From: Ruminococcus sp.
GTDB lineage: Bacteria > Bacillota > Clostridia > Oscillospirales > Acutalibacteraceae
Length of the DNA stretch: 64,000 nt
Direction: 5' to 3'
Assembly (NCBI GenBank): GCA_003521625.1
Contig: DPHV01000024.1
Span: 470,271-534,270, forward strand
Part shown: piece after piece, positions 56,332 to 63,760 of the stretch
Numbering within the stretch: position 1 is the first letter of the stretch
How the letters are laid out: each line of letters opens with the position of its first letter
Notes under the pieces: model-generated
Told to the model about the DNA's origin: nothing
What the model saw: only the letters and a program-made list of their open reading frames with translations
Databases searched by the model: none
Made by a program: the position numbers and the translations under genes

Positions 56332-58275
56332 TTACTTTATTGCCTTTGTGTTGATTTCTTCAACAGCCATTTCGATGAACTGTTCAAGCTTCATTGCGCC
56401 GAGGTCGCCCTCTTTTCTGTGACGAACAGAAACAGTCTGAGCCTCAATATCCTTATCGCCGATTATAAACATATAAGGAACCTTTTCAAGCTGTGCTTCA
56501 CGGATTTTGTAGCCGATTTTCTCGCTTCTGCCGTCAACCTCAACACGCATACCCTTTTCTTCAAGAGCTTTTTTGATTTCATAAACGTAGTCAAGGTGTC
56601 TGTCGGCAACTGCAAGAAGCTTAACCTGAACGGGAGCAAGCCACATCGGGAACGCACCTGCGTACTTTTCAATGAGGAGAGCAAGAGTTCTCTCGTAGCA
56701 GCCGATTGAAGTTCTGTGAATAATGCAGGGAATTTTCTTTGTGCCGTCTTTGTCAACGTACTCCATACCGAATTTCTCGGCGAGCATCTGGTCAATCTGA
56801 ATTGTGATGAGCGTATCTTCCTTGCCGTAAACATTCTTAATCTGAATGTCGAGCTTAGGTCCGTAGAAAGCCGCCTCGCCTACACCTACCGAGTAAGGAA
56901 TTTCAAGGTGCTCAAGAATTTTCTGCATCATATTCTGCGCTTCATCCCACTGTTCGGCTGTACCGATGTACTTTTCCGTATCGTTTGGATCCCACTTTGA
57001 GAAACGGTATGAAACATCGTCATAAAGTCCAAGGGTTTTGAGCATATATATTGCAAGCTCAAGACAGCTCTTAAATTCACCCTCAAGCTGTTCGGGGGTA
57101 CACATAAGATGTCCTTCGGAGATTGTAAACTGGCGTACTCTGATAAGTCCGTGCATCTCACCGCTTGCCTCGTTACGGAAAAGCGTTGAGGTTTCGTTGT
57201 AGCGGAGCGGAAGGTCACGGTAGGAACGCTGACGGTTAAGATAAGCCTGGTACTGGAAAGGACAGGTCATCGGGCGAAGTGCAAAAACCTCGTCGTCCTT
57301 TTCGGGATCGCCGAGAACGAACATACCGTCCTGATAGTGATCCCAGTGTCCGCTGATTTTGTAGAGGTCGCTCTTTGCCATATACGGAGTTTTTGTGAGC
57401 TGCCAGCCCCTCTTCTGCTCCTCGTCCTCAACAAATCGCTGTAAAAGCTGAATAATTCTTGCGCCCTTCGGGAGAAGGATTGGAAGTCCCTGTCCGATCA
57501 CCTCGGAGGTTGTGAAAAGCTCAAGCTCACGTCCGAGCTTGTTGTGGTCACGGCTCTTAGCCTCGGCAAGCATTTTGAGGTGCTCTTCGAGCATTGAAGC
57601 CTTCGGGAATGCAACGCCGTAAACTCGGCAAAGCTGTGCGTTGTTAGCGTCGCCTCTCCAGTAGGCACCTGTGCAGTTTGTAATTTCAATCGCCTTGATT
57701 ACGGAAACGTTCATAAGATGAGGACCTGCGCAGAGGTCTGTGAAGTCGTCCTGCCTATAGAATGTGATGTTTTCGCCCTTATCGGAATGTTCCTTTGCAA
57801 GCTCTACCTTGTAAGGCTCATTCATCTCTTCAAGCTTTGCAACAGCATCCTCGGGTGAAAGCTCAAAGCGCTCAAGCTCAACGCCCGACTTAACGATTTT
57901 CTTCATTTCAGCCTTGATTTTTTCAAGGTCTTCGGCAGAAAACGGCTTTTCAACATCAAAGTCATAGTAGAATCCGCTGTCGATTGCAGGGCCGATTGCA
58001 CACTTTGCATTCGGATAAAGCCTTTTTACAGCCTGTGCAAGCACGTGGGAAGCTGTGTGCCAGAAAGCCTTTTTACCGTCCGGGTCATCAAATGTAAGAA
58101 GCTCAAGCTTGCAGTCGCCTTTAAGCTCGGTGCGTAAATCTACAACCTCTCCGTCAACTCTTGCACAGCAGACTGATTTGTAAAGTCCTGCGCCGATTGA
58201 TTTTGCAATTTCGGCAGGAGTAATATTGCTGTCAAATTCCTTAACTACTCCGCCTTTAAGTTCAACCTTAATCAT
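56332..58275 (-). CDS. thrS: Threonyl-tRNA synthetase
   Basis: 647 residues. TGS domain (1-62), editing domain with HTASHVLAQAVKRL and YRQDDFTDLCAGPH, class II catalytic core (motif 2 FRNEASGEMHGLIRVRQF; zinc ligands Cys and His in RPMTCPFQY and IIHRTSIG), then the anticodon domain (VKLLAVADRHLDYV). Full length. Controlled by the T-box leader immediately upstream. RBS AAGGAG. Confidence 0.96.
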   Translation of the reverse strand: MIKVELKGGVVKEFDSNITPAEIAKSIGAGLYKSVCCARVDGEVVDLRTELKGDCKLELLTFDDPDGKKAFWHTASHVLAQAVKRLYPNAKCAIGPAIDSGFYYDFDVEKPFSAEDLEKIKAEMKKIVKSGVELERFELSPEDAVAKLEEMNEPYKVELAKEHSDKGENITFYRQDDFTDLCAGPHLMNVSVIKAIEITNCTGAYWRGDANNAQLCRVYGVAFPKASMLEEHLKMLAEAKSRDHNKLGRELELFTTSEVIGQGLPILLPKGARIIQLLQRFVEDEEQKRGWQLTKTPYMAKSDLYKISGHWDHYQDGMFVLGDPEKDDEVFALRPMTCPFQYQAYLNRQRSYRDLPLRYNETSTLFRNEASGEMHGLIRVRQFTISEGHLMCTPEQLEGEFKSCLELAIYMLKTLGLYDDVSYRFSKWDPNDTEKYIGTAEQWDEAQNMMQKILEHLEIPYSVGVGEAAFYGPKLDIQIKNVYGKEDTLITIQIDQMLAEKFGMEYVDKDGTKKIPCIIHRTSIGCYERTLALLIEKYAGAFPMWLAPVQVKLLAVADRHLDYVYEIKKALEEKGMRVEVDGRSEKIGYKIREAQLEKVPYMFIIGDKDIEAQTVSVRHRKEGDLGAMKLEQFIEMAVEEINTKAIK

Positions 58276-58313
58276 TGTTATTCTCCTTATCCATAAAATA
58301 TTATTTGATTAAT

Positions 58314-58549
58314 AAATAAAAAAATCCCAATATTCCAAAAAGGAATATTGGGACGAAGTTACTCGTGGTTCCACCCGCATTCGGCAATAAAATTGCCCTC
58401 AAAAAACTTTAACGCAGTTATACGCCGCACCATTTCCTGTGCAGTCTCAAAGGTGGTAGAATGTAAGACCAAATACGGACTTTCCAGCATACAATCCGCT
58501 CTCTGAAAATGGCAATTTACAAACCGTGTCCTTATCATCAATTTCTATT
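58314..58549 (-). promoter_or_regulatory. T-box leader of thrS
   Basis: Minus strand: T-box GGGTGGAACCACGAG at about 58376-58362, then terminator CCCAATATTCC-TTTTT-GGAATATTGGG plus TTTTTTT (58353-58318). An upstream stem I region with GAGAGCGGA and ATGCTGG lies near 58495-58480. An ACC triplet (TTCTACCACC) is the likely threonine specifier. Uncharged tRNA-Thr would favour the antiterminator and raise thrS expression. Confidence 0.92.
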
Positions 58550-58555
58550 AGATTT

Positions 58556-58584
58556 ATAATAGCACCGAAAAATCGTAATGTCAA
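58556..58584 (-). promoter_or_regulatory. Promoter of the thrS T-box transcript
   Basis: Minus strand -35 TTGACA (58584-58579), 17-bp spacer, -10 TATTAT (58561-58556). Start near 58549. Confidence 0.75.
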
Positions 58585-58587
58585 CAA

Positions 58588-59892
58588 TTATTTTTTACTA
58601 TCAAGCTCCTGTAAAAGCAGGTCGATGTCGCTTAACTCTTTTTCAGGCTCTTTCTTCGGAGCAGGTTTTGAAACAGGCTTAGGCTCGGGTTTCTTAACTT
58701 CAACAGTTTTTTCAACCTTTGGCTCCGGCTTCTTAAACTCCACAGGCTCCTCTGCTTCAATTTCTTCAGGTTCAGCAGGAGCTGTTTGCTCGGCAACAGG
58801 CTCTGATTTTTCTACTGAATTATCGTTGTAAAATACAAGTCTTGAAGATGTTGCCTTTTTCATTTCCTTTTTTGTGAGATACGGAATAGGCTCTTTGTCT
58901 TCTCCTGCTCCGTATCCGATTATGAAATCATCAAATTCTGTTACTTTGCGAACATCATCTTCAGTTTCGGTTTTCTCATTATTTTCGTAATCCTTCTTTT
59001 CTGCAAAAACAAGCTCATCGTAGCCACCCGATTTCACGTAGCTGTTTTCATAGGTATCTTCATCATCAGGCATACCGTCTATGATTTCAATTTCGTCCTT
59101 TGTGTAGGAGTTAAAAGCCATTTCAATGATGAACGAGAGAGCGTAAATTGAGAAAATAATCAACTCTGCGCCAAAGAGTACCTGTGAAGCAAGAGTACCC
59201 TCAACCATAGCTGTAAAGATAACATAAAGTCCGTATGAAAGCGAGATTGCCGCAGCGGGAAGTCCGTAGATAAAGCAGGCTTTAACGGGATTTCTGCCCT
59301 TTATTCTTGAAACAATCATAGAATGTGAGAAATAATAAAGTGTAATAAAGATATAGCAGAAAAGCGGAGTCATATCGCTTGCCGAAATTGATACCTTGGT
59401 TGCAACAAGGAACTCGGAAACAAGCTCTGCGCATCCCCATAATGCAGGAAAAATGAAGAGCATTGAAACGCCCGACACCGTTGATTTGCCTGTAAAATGC
59501 ACCTTTGACATAAGGATAAGCGCAATAGCGGCAGGAACTGAAAATGCCGCACAGACTACTGTCATCAGGTAATACTCCGAATCGTTAGTAGTATTTAACA
59601 TCGTTGTTATTGACGACGCAGCAACCGAAATACCGGCAAGAACTGCCAAGGCTCCTGCGACAAAATTCTTTTTCACAGGATAAACAGGCGCTGTCTTTCT
59701 GTCAAGAATATTGATAATTACACACACCAGAAAGAGTGCAAGTGTAACACCGATAACTGCATATGTAATTCCCATTTTGTTCATTCCGAGGAACATTCCG
59801 CTGCCGTCAAGACCGAAAATGCTCATAAGCTTAAGTCCGACAGTTGCAATAGTTGCGAGAATAAAGGGTATAAGCGAATATTTTACCTTCAT
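58588..59892 (-). CDS. Polytopic membrane protein with Pro/Lys/Glu-rich cytoplasmic tail
   Basis: 434 residues. The first about 260 residues contain roughly eight hydrophobic helices. The C-terminal 170 residues are hydrophilic, with acidic stretches (DGMPDDEDTYENS), then a low-complexity Pro-Glu-Lys region (EPKVEKTVEVKKPEPKPVSK) and a final amphipathic helix SDIDLLLQELDS. No transporter or enzyme motif was recognised. It is a solitary gene between thrS and the spore genes; the tail may be a spacer or protein-binding region. Confidence 0.65.
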   Translation of the reverse strand: MKVKYSLIPFILATIATVGLKLMSIFGLDGSGMFLGMNKMGITYAVIGVTLALFLVCVIINILDRKTAPVYPVKKNFVAGALAVLAGISVAASSITTMLNTTNDSEYYLMTVVCAAFSVPAAIALILMSKVHFTGKSTVSGVSMLFIFPALWGCAELVSEFLVATKVSISASDMTPLFCYIFITLYYFSHSMIVSRIKGRNPVKACFIYGLPAAAISLSYGLYVIFTAMVEGTLASQVLFGAELIIFSIYALSFIIEMAFNSYTKDEIEIIDGMPDDEDTYENSYVKSGGYDELVFAEKKDYENNEKTETEDDVRKVTEFDDFIIGYGAGEDKEPIPYLTKKEMKKATSSRLVFYNDNSVEKSEPVAEQTAPAEPEEIEAEEPVEFKKPEPKVEKTVEVKKPEPKPVSKPAPKKEPEKELSDIDLLLQELDSKK

Positions 59893-59973
59893 AAAACTGC
59901 TCCGTTTCTATATACACTAAGGTTATTTTAATTTTATTGTGAACATATATTATTTTAAGACAAATATATCATT

Positions 59974-60675
59974 ATGTCAAGAAAAAATAAAACACAATTT
60001 ACGTATAATATTATTATTTTTTCTGTGCGAAATAAAGAGGCGATTAGTATCGGAAAGAAAATTCTTGCCTGTTCCCTGTTGCTTGTCTTAATGGCACTGC
60101 TACCTTTTACGGCGGTTAAGTGCTCAAGCGACACCGACAAAAGCAAAAACAGACTGACAAGCAGTACAAGCAAAACAAAAATTGACACAAAAAACAGTGA
60201 TAATAATAAAATACTCGTCGGGCTGACGTCTGCACTTTGCAATGAAAATTTCTGCGATGAAGCGATAAAGGCAATTGCAATTCTTATCAATACCGATTAC
60301 GAAGTAAATCCCGATTATTTTGATTTGGAGGATAAAGGCGTTTATTCATCAAAAGATAACCTGGATAATTCCTTAAAAGAATATTATTCAAAGATTCAGA
60401 GAATTGTAAATTCAATGGACAAGAAAACTCTGACAGTTAATAATGAAAAAATCTTTGTACCTTATTCTCAAAGTTCCTGCGGTTATACGCTTGATAGTAC
60501 TGACTGCGAGTACATAACGTCAGTTGCCTCCCCTTGGGATTGTTTTACGGAAAGCTATGATGAAAACAGTCAATGCATCGGTGTGAGCATTAACGGAATA
60601 AATTATCTTTGCAAAAACGGAGTAAGTGCAGAACAGGCGTTAAAATGGTATCTGCCTGAATTTCAAATTAAATAA
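59974..60675 (+). CDS. SpoIID/LytB-domain-like protein, short form
   Basis: 233 residues, or about 216 from a GTG at 60025. An N-terminal helix (KILACSLLLVLMALLPFTAV) is followed by a Ser/Lys linker. The C-terminal part contains elements of SpoIID, the sporulation lytic transglycosylase (NFCDEAIKAIAILINTDYEV; SSCGYT; YITSVASPWDCF; a GVS...YL..NG.S..QALKWYLP end). The middle of the SpoIID fold is compressed. No good RBS was found, so the start is uncertain. It lies just upstream of the cotJ operon, which supports a spore-related role; activity is unproven. Confidence 0.5.
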   Translation: MSRKNKTQFTYNIIIFSVRNKEAISIGKKILACSLLLVLMALLPFTAVKCSSDTDKSKNRLTSSTSKTKIDTKNSDNNKILVGLTSALCNENFCDEAIKAIAILINTDYEVNPDYFDLEDKGVYSSKDNLDNSLKEYYSKIQRIVNSMDKKTLTVNNEKIFVPYSQSSCGYTLDSTDCEYITSVASPWDCFTESYDENSQCIGVSINGINYLCKNGVSAEQALKWYLPEFQIK

Positions 60676-60700
60676 CAAGAAAGTCCGTACTGCATATTAT
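60672..60700 (+). promoter_or_regulatory. Weak candidate sigma-E promoter for cotJ
   Basis: The -10-like CATATTAT (60693-60700) with ATAACAA 14 bp upstream resembles the mother-cell sigma-E pattern only loosely. cotJ is sigma-E dependent in Bacillus, which is the main reason to consider it. Confidence 0.3.
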
Positions 60701-60766
60701 GTAATGAGATAATACCGACCTTGAAATGGGTATTACACTCGTAAATTACAAAGAAGGAGAATGGAA

Positions 60767-60967
60767 ATGGAATTGACCGAAATCATAAAAGAACAGTACG
60801 GACTTTCAAGATTTCCCGAAAAGACTTCCGAAGCAATGGCATACGTTCCGTTTCAGCCTGACAATGCACCTACCTACTCACCGATGCAGGGATTTGCGTC
60901 GGGAACAATGTATCCGTCTCTGAACAAACCGTTCTACGGCGGCAAGTGTGGTGCTCACAGTGACTGA
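60767..60967 (+). CDS. cotJA: Spore coat-associated protein CotJA
   Basis: About 66 residues. The CotJA core is AYVPFQ...YSPMQGFASGTMYPSLNKPF, where the family has YVPWQ, then a G-T-x-F/Y-P-x-L-x-K-P-F end. The ATG at 60767 is 7 nt from GGAG; the ATG at 60761 is too close to it. First gene of cotJA-cotJB-cotJC, a mother-cell operon for an inner-coat complex. Confidence 0.85.
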   Translation: MELTEIIKEQYGLSRFPEKTSEAMAYVPFQPDNAPTYSPMQGFASGTMYPSLNKPFYGGKCGAHSD

Positions 60968-61214
60968 ACGAGAAATACTGCTAAAAAAAATATCGACCTA
61001 TCAGTTTGCGGCGTTTGACCTTCAGCTTTTCCTTGACACTCACCCATACGACAGAAAAACGCTTGAAAAGATGAAGGAATACAAAGCCCTGGCACAGCCA
61101 TTGATTGATGAATACGAAAAAAAATACGGTCCGCTGACCAAAAGTATGACAAGCTCAAATCACTGGCACTGGATAATGGGACCGTGGCCATGGGAAAACG
61201 AGGAGGACTGCTGA
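60960..61214 (+). CDS. cotJB: Spore coat protein CotJB
   Basis: About 84 residues. The family motif FAAFDLQLFLDTHPYDRKTL near the N-terminus is followed by a helix and a Trp-rich end (HWHWIMGPWPWENEEDC). A GTG start at 60960 overlaps the cotJA stop by 8 bp; GTG codons at 60948 and 60951 are alternatives. Its TGA overlaps the cotJC ATG, so all three were made as one coupled unit. Confidence 0.85.
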   Translation: MTEREILLKKISTYQFAAFDLQLFLDTHPYDRKTLEKMKEYKALAQPLIDEYEKKYGPLTKSMTSSNHWHWIMGPWPWENEEDC

Positions 61215-61435
61215 TGTTTGTATATGAAAAGAAACTGCAATACCCCGTAAATATAAAGCAAACAAATCCAAAGCTTGCTAAAATTATTATAACGCAATAC
61301 GGCGGTCCTGACGGTGAGTTGGGAGCTTCGCTTCGATATTTAAGTCAGAGATTTACTATGCCGCTACACGAGCTTAAGGGCACACTGACTGATATAGGCT
61401 CTGAAGTGCCTTGGTTGGAAATTTTTTCATTATAG
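61214..61435 (+). pseudogene. cotJC: cotJC, 5' part only: interrupted spore coat Mn-catalase-like gene
   Basis: Starts MFVYEKKLQYPVNI after AGGAGG and matches CotJC through QYGGPDGELGASLRYLSQRF and LTDIGSE. The family continues E-L-A-H-L-E, supplying metal-ligand Glu and His of the manganese catalase site, and runs to about 190 residues. Here the frame instead reads VPWLEIFSL and stops: 73 residues in all. The break coincides with the edge of a large serine recombinase gene. Either the gene is split by an integrated element that may be excised in sporulation, or it is simply dead. Confidence 0.85.
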
Positions 61436-63027
61436 CTGTCAATTTCAGCCTTTCCGCAGAGGATTTTTGCACTCCACCTGTCGGGAATGAATTTAAGTTG
61501 AATGTCAAGCTCACGATTTTTGCTTACTACGATTTTATCTACTATGTTGCGGTAAAATGTATCGTTCCACTCTTCACCTGTGATGATTGAATTTACATAA
61601 GCTTTAATTTCACTGATTATTTTTTCCTTGTCCGCCAGCATACTGCTGTGGGCTTTTTCTTTTTGTAGTTTTTCGGATATTGTTTCGTATTCTGCTTTGA
61701 GGCGTTCGCAGGCTTTGCGGTAATCCGAGGTTTCAATATCACCCGACAGGCACATATCAAGTAACTTTTGCTTTTTGTTTTCTATCTTTTCAAGCTCGTT
61801 TTCAAAATAAGTTACGTTGTCTTTCTCTTTATCGGATTTCAGAACGTCGGACACGATTTGCAGTACGCTTTCTAAAATTTTATTTCTGTCTTTCATAATA
61901 TCTGAAATAATATGTTGCAGGATTGAACGAATGTCCTTTTCGTTTATTGAAACATTTGAACAGCCGACCTTTTCTTTATTTTTGTTTATTCGCTCCTTGC
62001 CGTACTTCTGATTCTGAATACATACCCAGCTTTCATTATTATTCCCGTTGGATGACGTCTTTTTTCGGTGTATAAAGGTTGAACCGCACTCTGCACAGAT
62101 TATTTTCCCCGACAGAGCGTATCGATTTGCAAAGCCGTTTTTTGCTCCGTGAAGATTTTTTCTGCGTTCAAGTTCTCTTTGCGTTGCTTCAAACATCTCT
62201 CTTGATATAATCGGCTCGTGATGATTTCGGATTGTCACATACTCAACCTCACCCTTGTTGTACTTTTTGTTGTGCGACAGATAATCAGGCGTGTAGGTTT
62301 TCTGCTGAATCAAATCACCGCAGTACTTTTCATTTTTGAGGATTCGCAATATCACCGTATATGACCAGTCTTTCATATAGGTTGAGGTTTTGATTCCTGC
62401 ATCCCGCAACTCCCTTGCAATAACGTGAGTTCCTTTGCCCTCGTTGAGGAATTTATGATAAATCAATCTGACAGTTTCTGCTCCCTCTTGATTTATGTAA
62501 AGCTTTCCGTCACGGACATCGTAGCCCAGCATATTTCTGCCGAACACAACGCCCTGCTCCATCATTCTGCGCTGTCCCCACTTTACTCTGTCGGAGGTTT
62601 TTCTGCTCTCCTCCTGAGCTATCGAGGACATAATCGTCAGACGAAGTTCTGCGTCAGCGTCAAGCGTATTGATGTTGTCATTCATAAAAATCACGCCTAT
62701 GCCGTAGCTTTTAAGTTCTCTTGTGTAGCCAATGCTGTCAAGAGTGTTTCTGGCAAATCTGCTGATTTCCTTTGTGATAATCAAATCAAACTTTTTTGCT
62801 TTTGCATCTTCTATCATTCGGTTGAATGACGCTCGCTTTTTTGTACTCGTTCCGCTGATTCCCTCGTCAACATAAATTTCATAAAGTTCCAACAACGGAT
62901 TGCGTTTTATATACTCATTGAAATATCTTTGCTGGCTTTCAAGTGAATTTGCCTGATCGAGATTGTCGGTTGACACTCGGCAGTAAGCTGCAACCTTTTT
63001 AACTTCGTTTTCAAACTTATTTAACAT
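61345..63027 (-). CDS. Large serine recombinase (site-specific integrase/excisionase)
   Basis: 560 residues. Resolvase domain with catalytic Ser19 (AAYCRVSTDN), Arg-containing ITKEISRFARNTLD and the E helix (SSIAQEESRKTSDRVKWG). A recombinase DNA-binding domain (about 160-270), a zinc ribbon (CAECGSTF ... CIQNQK ... GCSN) and a long coiled coil (about 405-470) follow. This is the phage/skin integrase type. The last about 21 residues (GTSEPISVSVPLSSC onward) are encoded by the antisense of cotJC, so the C-terminus would change on excision. AAGGAGATATAAAA precedes the ATG. Confidence 0.93.
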   Translation of the reverse strand: MLNKFENEVKKVAAYCRVSTDNLDQANSLESQQRYFNEYIKRNPLLELYEIYVDEGISGTSTKKRASFNRMIEDAKAKKFDLIITKEISRFARNTLDSIGYTRELKSYGIGVIFMNDNINTLDADAELRLTIMSSIAQEESRKTSDRVKWGQRRMMEQGVVFGRNMLGYDVRDGKLYINQEGAETVRLIYHKFLNEGKGTHVIARELRDAGIKTSTYMKDWSYTVILRILKNEKYCGDLIQQKTYTPDYLSHNKKYNKGEVEYVTIRNHHEPIISREMFEATQRELERRKNLHGAKNGFANRYALSGKIICAECGSTFIHRKKTSSNGNNNESWVCIQNQKYGKERINKNKEKVGCSNVSINEKDIRSILQHIISDIMKDRNKILESVLQIVSDVLKSDKEKDNVTYFENELEKIENKKQKLLDMCLSGDIETSDYRKACERLKAEYETISEKLQKEKAHSSMLADKEKIISEIKAYVNSIITGEEWNDTFYRNIVDKIVVSKNRELDIQLKFIPDRWSAKILCGKAEIDSYNEKISNQGTSEPISVSVPLSSCSGIVNL

Positions 63028-63082
63028 TTTTATATCTCCTTCGGCAACACAAGTATATTATTAATTCTCACAATGTCCAGAA

Positions 63083-63123
63083 AAATTTTCAGAGTAACTG
63101 TTACGGTGTCACTCTGAAAATTT
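63083..63123. terminator. Perfect 13-bp inverted repeat upstream of the recombinase
   Basis: AAATTTTCAGAGT (63083-63095) and ACTCTGAAAATTT (63111-63123), 15-nt loop. On the minus strand it is followed by a short T run (TTTTTC), so it may end the transcript of the SHOCT-like gene before the recombinase gene begins. Confidence 0.55.
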
Positions 63124-63139
63124 CCTTTTATGGATTTTA

Positions 63140-63297
63140 ATACTAATACCTGATAGAAAGTTGATTAATATTTGCGAGGATAATTTTCGCAAGACAAGGC
63201 GGAGGACGCCGCAAGGCTGACGCCTTGCAAGGACGACAACGCAGTATTGTGAAAATTAGACCGCAAAGATTTTCTACTTTTTATTAGGTATTAGTAT
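63140..63297. repeat. 158-bp MITE-like element with terminal inverted repeats
   Basis: ATACTAATACCT (63140-63151) and its exact complement AGGTATTAGTAT (63286-63297); extended arms match at about 20 of 25 positions. The interior is a GC-rich structured stretch (GCAAGACAAGGCGG, GACGCCGCAAGGC, GCAAGGACGACAACGCAG) with no ORF. The right arm supplies the last codons of the neighbouring small gene. Confidence 0.7.
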
Positions 63298-63472
63298 AAG
63301 CTTTTAATTTTTTAAGACACTCCTCGTACTGATTCTGAGTAAGATAACCTCGCTCCTTAAGTACAAGGAAGATGGATTTTTTAATTTCATTTTCAAATTC
63401 TTTGCTGACATTTTTCTGCTCTGCATTTTCATTTCGGTTTTCAAAGATGATTTTCCTTTTCACCTTAAACAC
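63284..63472 (-). CDS. Small SHOCT-like protein next to recombinase
   Basis: 62 residues: basic N-terminus (MFKVKRKIIFENRNEN), a helix (SKEFENEIKKSIFLVLKERGY) and a SHOCT-like end (LTQNQYEECLKKLK). Short proteins of this kind often accompany serine recombinases in Clostridia; a role as excision factor is only a guess. The final YTNT and stop codon come from the MITE terminal repeat, so the original C-terminus may have been replaced. Confidence 0.6.
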   Translation of the reverse strand: MFKVKRKIIFENRNENAEQKNVSKEFENEIKKSIFLVLKERGYLTQNQYEECLKKLKAYTNT

Positions 63473-63583
63473 CTCGGTAAAAACTATGCAGTAGCAGATT
63501 GTCTATATTACGTGTTCTCGTGTTCCAATTAAACTCCGGATGATACCTGCGGTGTCGATACTTTGAAAAAAGATAAAAAAGCC

Positions 63584-63613
63584 TTGCATCGGCTATTTGA
63601 AAAGGGATATAAT
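63584..63613 (+). promoter_or_regulatory. Promoter of a probable small RNA
   Basis: -35 TTGCAT (63584-63589), 18-bp spacer, perfect -10 TATAAT (63608-63613). Confidence 0.65.
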
Positions 63614-63619
63614 GACGAG

Positions 63620-63695
63620 CAAAAATCTTGAATAATTTATGTAAATAAATCAGACACCGACCGGCTGTTGATTCAGCGTGTCGGTGTCTGTTTTT
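63620..63695 (+). ncRNA. Candidate small RNA of about 75 nt on the element
   Basis: A promoter at 63584-63613 and a terminator CAGACACCGAC (63651-63661) / GTCGGTGTCTG (63680-63690) plus TTTTT bound a transcript of about 75 nt. No credible ORF with an RBS lies inside and no plus-strand gene follows closely. It may be an antisense or element-control RNA. The rest of the 288-bp gap (63473-63583) shows nothing recognisable. Confidence 0.5.
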
Positions 63696-63760
63696 ACCTA
63701 CCTAAATTTATGATGAAATTTTGACCGGATTTCTTGTCTTTATCTGTCCGGACTAAAAGC

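Noticed and set aside
58359..58541. 60-residue ORF upstream of thrS
   Set aside because: It lies wholly within the T-box leader, and its sequence is explained by the conserved RNA motifs.
61398..61435. cotJC as an intact but diverged short CotJC, because WLEIF resembles the family's HLEMI
   Set aside because: The resemblance is three residues, the metal-ligand Glu and His are absent, and about 120 residues are missing where a recombinase gene begins.
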